From: Flavivirga jejuensis
Lineage (GTDB): Bacteria; Bacteroidota; Bacteroidia; Flavobacteriales; Flavobacteriaceae
Direction of reading: 5' to 3'
Assembly (NCBI RefSeq): GCF_030540765.1
Contig: NZ_JAUOEL010000004.1
Location: 124,001 to 188,000, forward strand
DNA: 64,000 nucleotides
The notes beneath the pieces are model-generated. The model saw only the letters and a program-made list of their open reading frames with translations, made no database searches and was not told the DNA's origin. This document shows, piece after piece, positions 24,591-32,515 of this stretch; positions within the stretch are counted from its first letter, which is position 1, and every line of letters starts with the position of its first letter. The translations under genes were made by a program, and so were the position numbers.

Positions 24591-27251
24591 ATGACCGAAG
24601 ACGAAGACCAAAACGATGATTTAATTAACGAACAAGATGAGCCTCAAGAGACCATTACCCGAATTACGGGGATGTATAAAGATTGGTTTCTGGATTATGC
24701 ATCTTATGTTATTTTAGAACGCGCCGTACCAGCTATTGAAGATGGTTTTAAACCAGTACAACGTCGTATTATGCATTCTATGAAAGATCTGGATGATGGA
24801 CGTTACAATAAAGTAGCAAATATTGTTGGTCATACGATGCAATATCACCCACATGGTGATGCAAGTATAGCTGATGCGATGGTACAAATCGGACAGAAAG
24901 ATTTATTAATAGATACTCAAGGGAACTGGGGAAATATACTAACAGGAGATCGCGCAGCAGCATCACGTTATATAGAGGCTCGTATCTCTAAATTTGGGTT
25001 AGATGTGGTATTTAATCCAAAGATTACCGAATGGCAGGCTAGCTATGATGGGAGACGTAAGGAGCCTATTAACTTACCTGTAATGTTTCCTTTGCTATTA
25101 GCACAAGGGGGAGAAGGTATTGCAGTAGGGTTGTCAACAAAAATATTACCGCATAATTTTATAGAACTTATAGATGCCTCCATCAAGCATTTACAAGGAA
25201 AAGGTTTTACCATATTACCAGATTTCCCAACTGCGGGAATCGCCGACTTTTCTAATTATAATGATGGATTACGAGGTGGTAAAGCACGTGTACGTGCTAA
25301 GATTTCACAGTTGGATAAAAATACGCTTGTTATCTCAGAGATTCCATTTGGAACCACCACATCGTCGCTTATAGAATCTATTTTAAAAGCGAATGAAAAA
25401 GGAAAGATAAAGGTTAAAAAGATAGAGGATAATACTGCAGCAGAGGTAGAGATTTTAGTGCATTTACCTGCAGGATTATCACCAGATAAAACGATTGATG
25501 CCTTGTATGCATTTACTAGTTGCGAATCGTCTATTTCGCCTTTAGGCTGTGTTATTGAAGATAACAAACCTTTATTTATTGGTGTTTCAGAAATGTTACG
25601 TCGCTCTACAGATAATACGGTGCAGCTTCTTAAAGATGAGCTTGAAATTAAACTAGGGGAGTTTGAAGAACAGTGGCACTTTGCAAGTTTAGAGCGTATT
25701 TTTATTGAAAATAGAATATATCGGGAAATTGAGGAAGAAGAAACCTGGGAAGGTGTTATAAAAGCTATTGATAAAGGGTTACAGCCGCATATAAAACACT
25801 TAAAACGCGCTGTTACAGAAGACGATATCGTTAGACTAACAGAAATTCGAATTAAACGGATTTCAAAATTTGATATTGATAAAGCGCAACAAAAAATAGA
25901 GGCTTTAGAAGAGCAAATAGCCGAAATAAAACATCATTTAGCGAACCTTATTGATTATGCAATCGCATATTTTAAAAGGTTGAAGAAGGATTATGGCAAA
26001 GGAAGAGAACGTAAAACAGAGATCCGTATTTTTGATGATGTCGATGCTACCAAAGTAGTGATAAGAAACACGAAACTTTATGTAAATAGAGAAGAAGGTT
26101 TTATTGGAACATCGCTCCGTCGTGACGAATATGTGGGAGATTGTAGTGATATAGATGATATCATTGTATTTACCAAAGAAGGTAAAATGATGATTACCAA
26201 GGTAGGAACAAAAACATTTATTGGGAAAGACATTATACATGTTGCTGTCTTTAAAAAGAAGGATAAGCGTACTATTTATAACTTAATTTATCGTGATGGT
26301 AAAAGTGGTCCTTCATATATAAAAAGGTTCGCCGTTACTGGTGTGACAAGAGATAAGGATTATGATCTAACTAAAGGAAATAAAGGGTCTACGCTGCTTT
26401 ATTTTTCTGCAAACCAGAATGGTGAAGCCGAGGTTATCACAATATTGTTACGACAAGCTGGAAGCATTAAAAAATTAAAATGGGATATTGACTTTGCCGA
26501 TATACTCATAAAAGGTAGAGTTTCTAAAGGAAATCTGGTTACTAAATATTCAATAAAACGAGTTGAATTAAAAGAGAAAGGTGTGTCTACATTAAAACCA
26601 CGTAAAATATGGTTTGATGATGCTGTGCAACGTTTAAATGTTGATGGTAGAGGTGAGTTGATTGGAGAATTTAGAGGCGAAGATAAATTGCTTATTATCA
26701 ACCAATCTGGGATAGTAAAAACGGTTACGCCAGAAGTTACCATGCATTTTGATAATGATATGATCATTATGGAAAAATGGGTACCTAAAAAACCAATATC
26801 TGCTATTTACTTTAATGGTGAAAAAAAGATCTATTATGTCAAACGTTTTTTAATTGAAAATGAAGGTCGGGATGAATCATTTATATCAGACCATCCTAAT
26901 TCGAAACTAGAAATCGTCTCTACAGATTGGAAACCGATTGCAGAAGTCGTATTTGTTAAAGAACGCGGAAAAGATAGAAAAGACAATTTAGAAATAAACC
27001 TTGAAGAATTTATTTCTATTAAAGGGATAGCTGCTTTAGGAAATCAGTTAACAAAAGATAGAGTAAATCAAGTTAATTTGTTGGATCCAATACCTTACGA
27101 GGCTCCAGAAGAAGTACATGCAGAGGATATAGAGGTTATTGATGAAACGGAAGTTTCTGCTGATACTCCCGAGAATGATACTCCAAATTCAGATAATATT
27201 AAATTATCCCAAGAGGATTCTGATGAAGATGGACAAAAAAGCTTGTTTTAA
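24591..27251 (+). CDS. parC: DNA topoisomerase IV subunit A
   Basis: 886 residues. The breakage-reunion domain starts near 30, with VQRRIMHSM, HPHGD and GNWGN, and has the catalytic tyrosine Tyr127 in AASRYIEAR, which attacks the DNA backbone. A coiled segment (about 415-460, KAQQKIEALEEQIAEIKHHL) precedes the C-terminal beta-pinwheel. That pinwheel has VGTKTFIGKDI and other degenerate repeats but no perfect GyrA box, supporting ParC rather than GyrA. An acidic, low-complexity tail of about 50 residues ends in GQKSLF. It forms the A2B2 enzyme with ParE from the gene upstream. Confidence 0.93.
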   Translation: MTEDEDQNDDLINEQDEPQETITRITGMYKDWFLDYASYVILERAVPAIEDGFKPVQRRIMHSMKDLDDGRYNKVANIVGHTMQYHPHGDASIADAMVQIGQKDLLIDTQGNWGNILTGDRAAASRYIEARISKFGLDVVFNPKITEWQASYDGRRKEPINLPVMFPLLLAQGGEGIAVGLSTKILPHNFIELIDASIKHLQGKGFTILPDFPTAGIADFSNYNDGLRGGKARVRAKISQLDKNTLVISEIPFGTTTSSLIESILKANEKGKIKVKKIEDNTAAEVEILVHLPAGLSPDKTIDALYAFTSCESSISPLGCVIEDNKPLFIGVSEMLRRSTDNTVQLLKDELEIKLGEFEEQWHFASLERIFIENRIYREIEEEETWEGVIKAIDKGLQPHIKHLKRAVTEDDIVRLTEIRIKRISKFDIDKAQQKIEALEEQIAEIKHHLANLIDYAIAYFKRLKKDYGKGRERKTEIRIFDDVDATKVVIRNTKLYVNREEGFIGTSLRRDEYVGDCSDIDDIIVFTKEGKMMITKVGTKTFIGKDIIHVAVFKKKDKRTIYNLIYRDGKSGPSYIKRFAVTGVTRDKDYDLTKGNKGSTLLYFSANQNGEAEVITILLRQAGSIKKLKWDIDFADILIKGRVSKGNLVTKYSIKRVELKEKGVSTLKPRKIWFDDAVQRLNVDGRGELIGEFRGEDKLLIINQSGIVKTVTPEVTMHFDNDMIIMEKWVPKKPISAIYFNGEKKIYYVKRFLIENEGRDESFISDHPNSKLEIVSTDWKPIAEVVFVKERGKDRKDNLEINLEEFISIKGIAALGNQLTKDRVNQVNLLDPIPYEAPEEVHAEDIEVIDETEVSADTPENDTPNSDNIKLSQEDSDEDGQKSLF

Positions 27252-27924
27252 ATATTGAACTTATCTTGATTTTGTATATTTCCTGAAACGGCAGATCTAT
27301 ATCATTAAGGCTGAAATGTCAGTCTGAATAGCGGAGGAAATGACGTAATTGGAATGTCATTCAGAAGGAGGTACGACTGAAGAATCTTTAGAAATTAATG
27401 ATAAAGATTCTTCGACTCCGACAATTGTCGGAATGCTCTGAATGACAAGTAATTGAAAGTTAGTTGTTTATAAAACACGTCAATGGTAGTTACTTCGACT
27501 GCGCTCTTTACATTGTATTTGAAAGACACGAATTGCACGAATTTACACAAATTGAGTTTCTAGTACTTAAGATTTCCATGCTTAACATAAACACGAATCA
27601 GACTTTCAGTTTGTCTTAACCTTATACAAGTTTGTTATTCGTAATTAAAAACCAACAAACCGAAAAGAATTAATTTAGAAATTCTATCTTTATAGTCTGT
27701 TACACTAAGTCAAACATATTATCTGAGTCTTTCTCAAAAAAGACAATCTCGATAAAAACGAGTCATTGATGCATGGAAATCTTTTGATTACTAATGCACA
27801 GATAGTTATATCCATTTATTTTATCAAACCTTAAACAAAAACAGTTGATTATCAAATCGATTGGCTTATCACTTTGTAATGTATTGAACATTTCAAAATG
27901 TGATGATCATACAATGAATTTAAA
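27252..27924. repeat. 673-bp gap with repeat B (copy 3) and a diverged repeat C
   Basis: There is no gene. Repeat B lies at about 27331-27509 in the same orientation as the copy at 15325-15530 (TGTCATTCAGAAGGAGG, ACGACTGAAGAATCTTTAG). A diverged repeat C lies at about 27523-27622 (CACGAATTTACACAAATT, CAGACTTTCAGTTTGTC). The rest (27623-27924) is AT-rich and must hold the methyltransferase promoter; I see no exact consensus there. Confidence 0.65.
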
Positions 27925-28764
27925 ATGAAAAGTAAACAGTTAATAAGTAGAAATATAGAAGTATTTTATAATAAAGCATCCGAAGAAACCCGACTTGAAA
28001 AAGGAATGGGCGTATTTGAATTTGAAAGAATTAAATCACTCATTGAAAAATATATCCCCGCAACATCTTCAAAAATAATTGATATAGGTGGCGGAACAGG
28101 AAAGTATTCGGAATGGCTTGCTAAAAAAGGACATCAGGTCTATTTAGTAGAACCTGTTTCTAAACATATAAGAATCGCAGAAAATAGAACTAATAAATTA
28201 AAGAATAAGTTCTCTGTTCAATTAGGTGAATCCCGAAAGTTAGAATTTCCAAATAATTTTGCCGACCTAATAATTCTACACGGACCTCTTTATCATCTTC
28301 AAAAAAAAGAAGATAGAGATTTAAGTATTAAAGAAGCCAAACGTGTTCTTAAAAATGATGGAATTATTTTGGGTTTTGCTATTAATTATACAGCATCCAC
28401 TTTGGTTGGTCTCTTAAATGGTTTAATTCATAAAAAAACCTTTTTTGAAATGTGTAAGGACGAATTAACAACTGGAATACACAATCCGCCAAGTAATTTC
28501 CCTTGGCTATTAGCAGAAGGATATTATCACAAACCAGAACAATTGAAAGAGGAGTTTATAAATCAAGAATTAACCTATCTCAATACTTATGCTGTTGAAG
28601 GAATGGCTTGGTTAGATAAAGATTATTTTTCCAATATGTTAAACGATACAAAGAAAGAAACATTAATAGAACTCACAAAAGTCACAGAAAACGACAGCTA
28701 TCTTTTACCTTTTAGCCCGCATATGATGATCGCAGTAAAAAAACAAAACAGGTATGGAAAATAA
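27925..28764 (+). CDS. Class I SAM-dependent methyltransferase
   Basis: 279 residues. Motif I is IIDIGGGTGKYSEWLAKKG (about 52-70). Motif II ends with YLVEP, motif III lies around FADLIILHGPLYHL, and a post-core AKRVLKNDGIILGF follows, matching the UbiE/Methyltransf_25 type. Family members methylate small molecules; the substrate is unknown. It is cytoplasmic with no signal. The next gene overlaps its last 11 bases, so the two are translationally coupled. A strong hairpin terminator follows that gene. Confidence 0.88.
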   Translation: MKSKQLISRNIEVFYNKASEETRLEKGMGVFEFERIKSLIEKYIPATSSKIIDIGGGTGKYSEWLAKKGHQVYLVEPVSKHIRIAENRTNKLKNKFSVQLGESRKLEFPNNFADLIILHGPLYHLQKKEDRDLSIKEAKRVLKNDGIILGFAINYTASTLVGLLNGLIHKKTFFEMCKDELTTGIHNPPSNFPWLLAEGYYHKPEQLKEEFINQELTYLNTYAVEGMAWLDKDYFSNMLNDTKKETLIELTKVTENDSYLLPFSPHMMIAVKKQNRYGK

Positions 28765-28966
28765 AAATAAATATTTTAAAGCTTTGATTGCGAATAATGG
28801 TCAGTTGAATGAAATAGACCTTGGAGAAAAAATGGGTATTAGTGAGGATGAAACAAGGAAAATAATTGTTCAACTTCTATCTGAATATAAAATTGAAAAT
28901 GTAGAAAATAGAGCTTGTAATTATAGCCTTATAAAAACCACAAAGAGGAAAAATAAAAAGAGGTAA
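28754..28966 (+). CDS. Small winged-helix-like protein coupled to the methyltransferase
   Basis: 70 residues overlapping the methyltransferase gene by 11 bp. It has a helix-turn-helix-like pattern (NEIDLGEKMGISEDETRKIIVQLLSEYKIE) followed by a short strand pair and a very basic tail (KTTKRKNKKR). This looks like a compact winged helix that could bind nucleic acid. I do not recognise a named family. The overlap with the methyltransferase gene and the shared terminator indicate one transcript. Confidence 0.7.
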   Translation: MENKNKYFKALIANNGQLNEIDLGEKMGISEDETRKIIVQLLSEYKIENVENRACNYSLIKTTKRKNKKR

Positions 28967-29023
28967 TATATGTATAAAGCATAGGTTTTTTGTACTAAAC
29001 CTAGCTGTGAGTTCATTAAAATG

Positions 29024-29074
29024 AAACCTCTTAACTTATTCTAGCAAATAGAATAAGTTAAGAGGTTTTTTATT
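29024..29074. terminator. Very strong hairpin terminator
   Basis: 29024-29043 and 29049-29068 are exact 20-base inverted repeats (AAACCTCTTAACTTATTCTA and its complement) around a 5-nt GCAAA loop, followed by TTTTATTT on the plus strand. It ends the methyltransferase operon 57 bp after the last stop and may also block transcription from the opposite side. Confidence 0.93.
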
Positions 29075-29087
29075 TATCTAAAGTTTA

Positions 29088-29229
29088 TTGGTTTTAACTG
29101 TACTTTAGTGGATTTCGTTTTTAGTTTCTAAAAATTTTTGACATGATTTTCACGAATTTACAGGAATTCAGTTTTACCATATTTCATAAAGCAGGCTTTC
29201 AGTCTGCCAAAACTAACCTATGGACTTTC
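29088..29229. repeat. Dispersed repeat family C, copy 2
   Basis: ATTGGTTTTAA, GATTTCGTTTTTAGTTTCTA, AAAATTTTTGACA, GAATTCAGTTTTACCATATT and the CAGGCTTTCAGTCTGCCAAAAC hairpin match 36276-36470 in order. The AACCTGCC palindrome present in copies 1 and 3 is missing here, replaced by GATTTTCACGAA. Confidence 0.75.
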
Positions 29230-29247
29230 AACTTATGGTTTTGTTTA

Positions 29248-30363
29248 CTATTCTATTACCGAATTGGTTACATCAATTGGTGTATCAGAATGCATAGAAA
29301 TGCTAGGATAAACAGGATACCAGGACCCACCAATGTTATTTTGTATTGTAGAATTATCAATAACGATATTTCCAGAATGATCATTACTAACAAACATAAT
29401 GGATGAACCAAAGGCGTTTACTTCATTTTCTTCAATACGTGTTCCAAGTAGCGTTAAAGTCATGGTATTGCCATCATTATAAATAGCACCACCACTACCA
29501 CCACCAGGGGTACCAGACTCTGCTGGGTTCCCACCATTTCCTATGGCTCTATTATGCGAAAAAAAGCTGTTTATAATCGTCCAGGATACACCAATACTAC
29601 TTATGCCACCACCGTTAGATCCTACATTGCCATAGCCTTCGGCACCTCCAAAAGTAGTATTCACAACATAGACAGGTTGGTTGTTATATTGACTAAAAAC
29701 CCGAATAGCACCGCCAACATCTGGTCCAGTACTTTTGCAATGATTATTAAAAAAGCGTGAGTTTACCACTTTAAATCGTCCACCGCGAACCCATATAGCC
29801 CCACCGCCATCGTATTCGGTTTCAGCCGTTGAGTTCCCATCTGCAAAAGTGATATTTTGTACTGTGAGTTTTGGATGGTCTTGGTTTTGACAATGATTTG
29901 TTGTCCATACTTGATCGGGATCACAAGTATTCATATATAAAATACGTGAGCTCCCGCCACCGCTTAAAGTAATTAATCCACCTCCATCTATAATAACAAC
30001 AGGATTCGCATCATTAATTACTTTTGCTGGTTTGTCCATAACAATAGTATATGGGTCTGGCCCACAATTAAATACTATTTTTCCGCCCTGAGCTACTGCG
30101 TCTACAACAGCTTCACAGGTACAACTTTCTGGTGTGCCGTCTCCTATAACAATATCAGGATTTGTAACGTCTTCTAAGCTGGCTTCGACTGGAATTGCTG
30201 AATTCCCATCAGGATTTCCAGCAGCAGGACCATTTTCGGGGGCTTCTAGAGGGTTGTGCGTGGAAGCTAAAACGTCATCATTCTGTTTAGAACAATTAGT
30301 AAAAGTAAAAACAAGAGTTATAATAAATAGACTCTTGATGATTTTGCAGGTTAAGTTTTTCAT
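29248..30363 (-). CDS. Right-handed beta-helix lipoprotein
   Basis: 371 residues. Lipobox FTNC (Cys24) follows a hydrophobic signal. After a low-complexity, Pro/Asn-rich linker there is a segment with CTCEAVVDAVAQGGKIVF, then repeated beta-helix rungs rich in Gly, Asn and Asp: KLTVQNITFADGNS, FKVVNSRFFNNH, WTIINSFFSHNRAIGNGG and GNIVIDNSTIQNN. This is the pectate-lyase-like or parallel beta-helix fold found in adhesins and polysaccharide-active proteins. No catalytic motif of a known lyase family is visible. It should be exposed on the cell envelope. It is monocistronic. Confidence 0.82.
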   Translation of the reverse strand: MKNLTCKIIKSLFIITLVFTFTNCSKQNDDVLASTHNPLEAPENGPAAGNPDGNSAIPVEASLEDVTNPDIVIGDGTPESCTCEAVVDAVAQGGKIVFNCGPDPYTIVMDKPAKVINDANPVVIIDGGGLITLSGGGSSRILYMNTCDPDQVWTTNHCQNQDHPKLTVQNITFADGNSTAETEYDGGGAIWVRGGRFKVVNSRFFNNHCKSTGPDVGGAIRVFSQYNNQPVYVVNTTFGGAEGYGNVGSNGGGISSIGVSWTIINSFFSHNRAIGNGGNPAESGTPGGGSGGAIYNDGNTMTLTLLGTRIEENEVNAFGSSIMFVSNDHSGNIVIDNSTIQNNIGGSWYPVYPSISMHSDTPIDVTNSVIE

Positions 30364-30420
30364 CTATAATATGTGTTAAAAAGATATATACGTTAATAAG
30401 ATTGTTTTTAGATTATGTTT

Positions 30421-31048
30421 AATCTAAAGAATCCCTCGAGGCTCTGCGTCGGGGTTTCCGATGTCACCTCTCTTTTGGAGCTACGGTGTACCCACAAATA
30501 TTGGAGTAGGAAAGCTATTTATAAATTTTTAAAGGCTCAAAAATAATCGTTAATAACAGACCATAGGGCAAGCCCAGACCCTTCGTAAGAATAAAGAACA
30601 AAATTTCGAAACCCAGGAGCATAGCCTTGGATGCTGTGATGGGGCGACGCGAAATTTTGTTCTTGGTTCTTCTTAAGTGCAGCGCGAGAAGAAATTCCTT
30701 CGAAGGGGTGTCTTTTCTCCTGCTTGCCGTCTTTTAGGCAGGTTTGTTACTTTTCTTTGGACGAGCAAAGAAATCGAAGATTCATGAACTCCTATTTATC
30801 AAATAAGATTTGTGAACTAAAAGTAAATAATAAAATAGAAACCTTCTTTAAAAGATGTGGGTACACCGTAGCTCTTTTGGAGAAGTCATAACTGCCTTTT
30901 TTGGCAGTTCTGGGAGAGGAAAAATACAGAATTTTGGTTTTTGACCTTTTTAGGTCAAAACCTTGTGGGAAACTTGATTAGGTATGAAACCAGCGAAATA
31001 CCTCTATAGCTCTGCAGAGGATAGTTGGTTTCAAGAAATTCTTTATTT
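30421..31048. repeat. Dispersed repeat family A, copy 2, split by a mobile element
   Basis: The left part (30421-30480: GGCTCTGCGTCGGGGTTTCC, ATGTCACCTCTC) and right part (30872-31048: AGTCATAACTGCC, GAATTTTGGTTTTTGACC, GAAACCAGCGAAATACC, TTTCAAGAAATTCTTTATTT) form one family A copy separated by the element at 30481-30871. The right part shares a stretch of about 38 identical bases with the copy at 51340-51597. Confidence 0.75.
30481..30871. mobile_element. 391-bp non-autonomous element with 16-bp terminal inverted repeats
   Basis: The ends CTACGGTGTACCCACA (30481-30496) and TGTGGGTACACCGTAG (30856-30871) are perfect inverted repeats. The flanks 30470-30480 and 30872-30882 are both CTCTTTTGGAG, an 11-bp direct repeat of target-duplication type. 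An internal 15-bp perfect inverted repeat (AAGAACAAAATTTCG at 30594-30608 and its complement at 30650-30664) could form a hairpin. No transposase is encoded inside. The insert splits a repeat A copy. Confidence 0.85.
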
Positions 31049-31353
31049 AGTCAAAATTGTAAGTTGAAACCATTCCGATTTTTAATAGAATCTATGTTTA
31101 ATATTTTGCAGTTAAAAAAATTAGATTTTAATACTATTATTATATTAGAATTGAGTGAGGGTTTTATGTTTTTTATATAAGTTCTTGCTTACGTGTGTAA
31201 GCAGAAAAATCTATTTAAGTGTTTAATTTCATGTGGTTTATGTCAGAATTTTGAAGCAGAAAATATTTTTAACAGACTAAATATGCATATTGAAGTATTT
31301 ATTTGTTTTATAGTAAGTTACAATTTATTTTGGTCGCGTTTTAACCATTTACT

Positions 31354-31851
31354 ATGCCAAAGAATTACTTGTTTTTTATTGTTTTTGTATGTGTTTTTCA
31401 TTTAAGCAATGCGCAAATGTTAAGGAAGGAAACTTTGGCAATTCAAGGGTCTTCACATGTCGTTTACGCTAATAATAAAAGCTATTATATTATTGAAAGC
31501 ATTGGACAAGCTAGTATTATTAATACTTTTAATGCTAACGATTATTCTTTAAGACAGGGGTACCTACAACCTGTTTCTGCTTCTATTATTGCTAGCGATT
31601 TTAATACAGATTTTAAAGCAGTTATTTTTCCAAATCCATTTCCTTCAGAGGTTCAAATTAAATTTAAAGAACCTGTTATAGATATATTACAAGTTACAGT
31701 TAGAGATGTTTTAGGTAGAATTGTTTTAAATAAAGAATATAGCCCAATGCCATCTATTGTTTTGGACTTAAACCATTTAAATACAGGTAGCTATTTGGTT
31801 CACATTAGGATGCGATCTAAATTGTTAAAAGCAAAAATTATTAAACGTTAA
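31354..31851 (+). CDS. Secreted protein with type IX sorting domain
   Basis: 165 residues. Signal peptide to about residue 20 (VFHLSNAQ). A short region with HVVYANNKSYYIIESIGQAS and YSLRQGYLQP follows, typical of the linker before sorting domains. A type A T9SS C-terminal domain then begins near 88 (VIFPNPFPSEVQIKF, VTVRDVLGRIV) and ends KAKIIKR. Such proteins cross the outer membrane through the gliding/PorSS machinery. The core is too small for a known enzyme, so it may be an adaptor or a surface anchor for its operon partners. The next gene starts two bases after its stop. Confidence 0.85.
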   Translation: MPKNYLFFIVFVCVFHLSNAQMLRKETLAIQGSSHVVYANNKSYYIIESIGQASIINTFNANDYSLRQGYLQPVSASIIASDFNTDFKAVIFPNPFPSEVQIKFKEPVIDILQVTVRDVLGRIVLNKEYSPMPSIVLDLNHLNTGSYLVHIRMRSKLLKAKIIKR

Positions 31852-31852
31852 T

Positions 31853-32503
31853 ATGAAGAGACCATTACTAATTAGCCTCATTTTAATATTAATATCAAGT
31901 ATTTCAGGCTTTAGTCAGCAATTGTACATGGAATATGGAACTACCATTTCATCTTTTGACTATAAAAATTCGCAAGGAGAACCTTTAGATAATATTTTAT
32001 CACAATCTAAAACCTACATAGGTATGGGGTATAGAGACAATATTAATAGTGCTAAAACCCTGTTTTTGTCTTTAGGTGCATCGTATTCTGGCTATGGTAC
32101 TATAGGAAGCGACAATAGGTTAGATAATTATTTTGAATGGGATGTTGGTTATTTGGGAGTTCATGCAGATTTAGATACCTATTTATTTCAATTACGGGAT
32201 TTCTCATTCTACTTAAAGGGAACTATAGCTACAGAATTCTTAATTAGAGGCAATCAAACTATAAATAACCAAGTATACAATTTAGTTGGTGAGGATGAAT
32301 TTAATAACACTATTTTTTTTGTAAAAGGAAGTTTTGGGATGCAATATCCTATTTCTAATAATACAGCCATTTTTGCAAATTATACTTACGGAAAAACAGT
32401 CTTGCTTAATAGCGGAATTAACGCAGAAAAATTAAACTTAAATACTCACCAATTTGGAATTGGTTTTATTGTAAATCTACCAAACTGTGATTGCGATTTT
32501 TAA
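31853..32503 (+). CDS. Outer-membrane beta-barrel protein of the surface-protein operon
   Basis: 216 residues with a signal peptide to about 22 (SSISGFSQQ). The rest alternates hydrophobic and polar residues with many aromatic ends (LFLSLGASYSGYGTIGS, FSFYLKGTIATEF, FANYTYGKTVLL) and closes FGIGFIVNLPNCDCDF, consistent with a small outer-membrane barrel. There is no named family I can be sure of. It starts one base after the T9SS protein's stop and ends 12 bp before the large surface protein gene, so all three form one operon. Confidence 0.8.
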   Translation: MKRPLLISLILILISSISGFSQQLYMEYGTTISSFDYKNSQGEPLDNILSQSKTYIGMGYRDNINSAKTLFLSLGASYSGYGTIGSDNRLDNYFEWDVGYLGVHADLDTYLFQLRDFSFYLKGTIATEFLIRGNQTINNQVYNLVGEDEFNNTIFFVKGSFGMQYPISNNTAIFANYTYGKTVLLNSGINAEKLNLNTHQFGIGFIVNLPNCDCDF

Positions 32504-32515
32504 ATAGATGAACTT

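Noticed and set aside
31193-31405. 70-residue Cys/Phe-rich frame before the T9SS protein
   Set aside because: It overlaps the start of the clearly supported 31354 gene in another frame and has no recognisable features.
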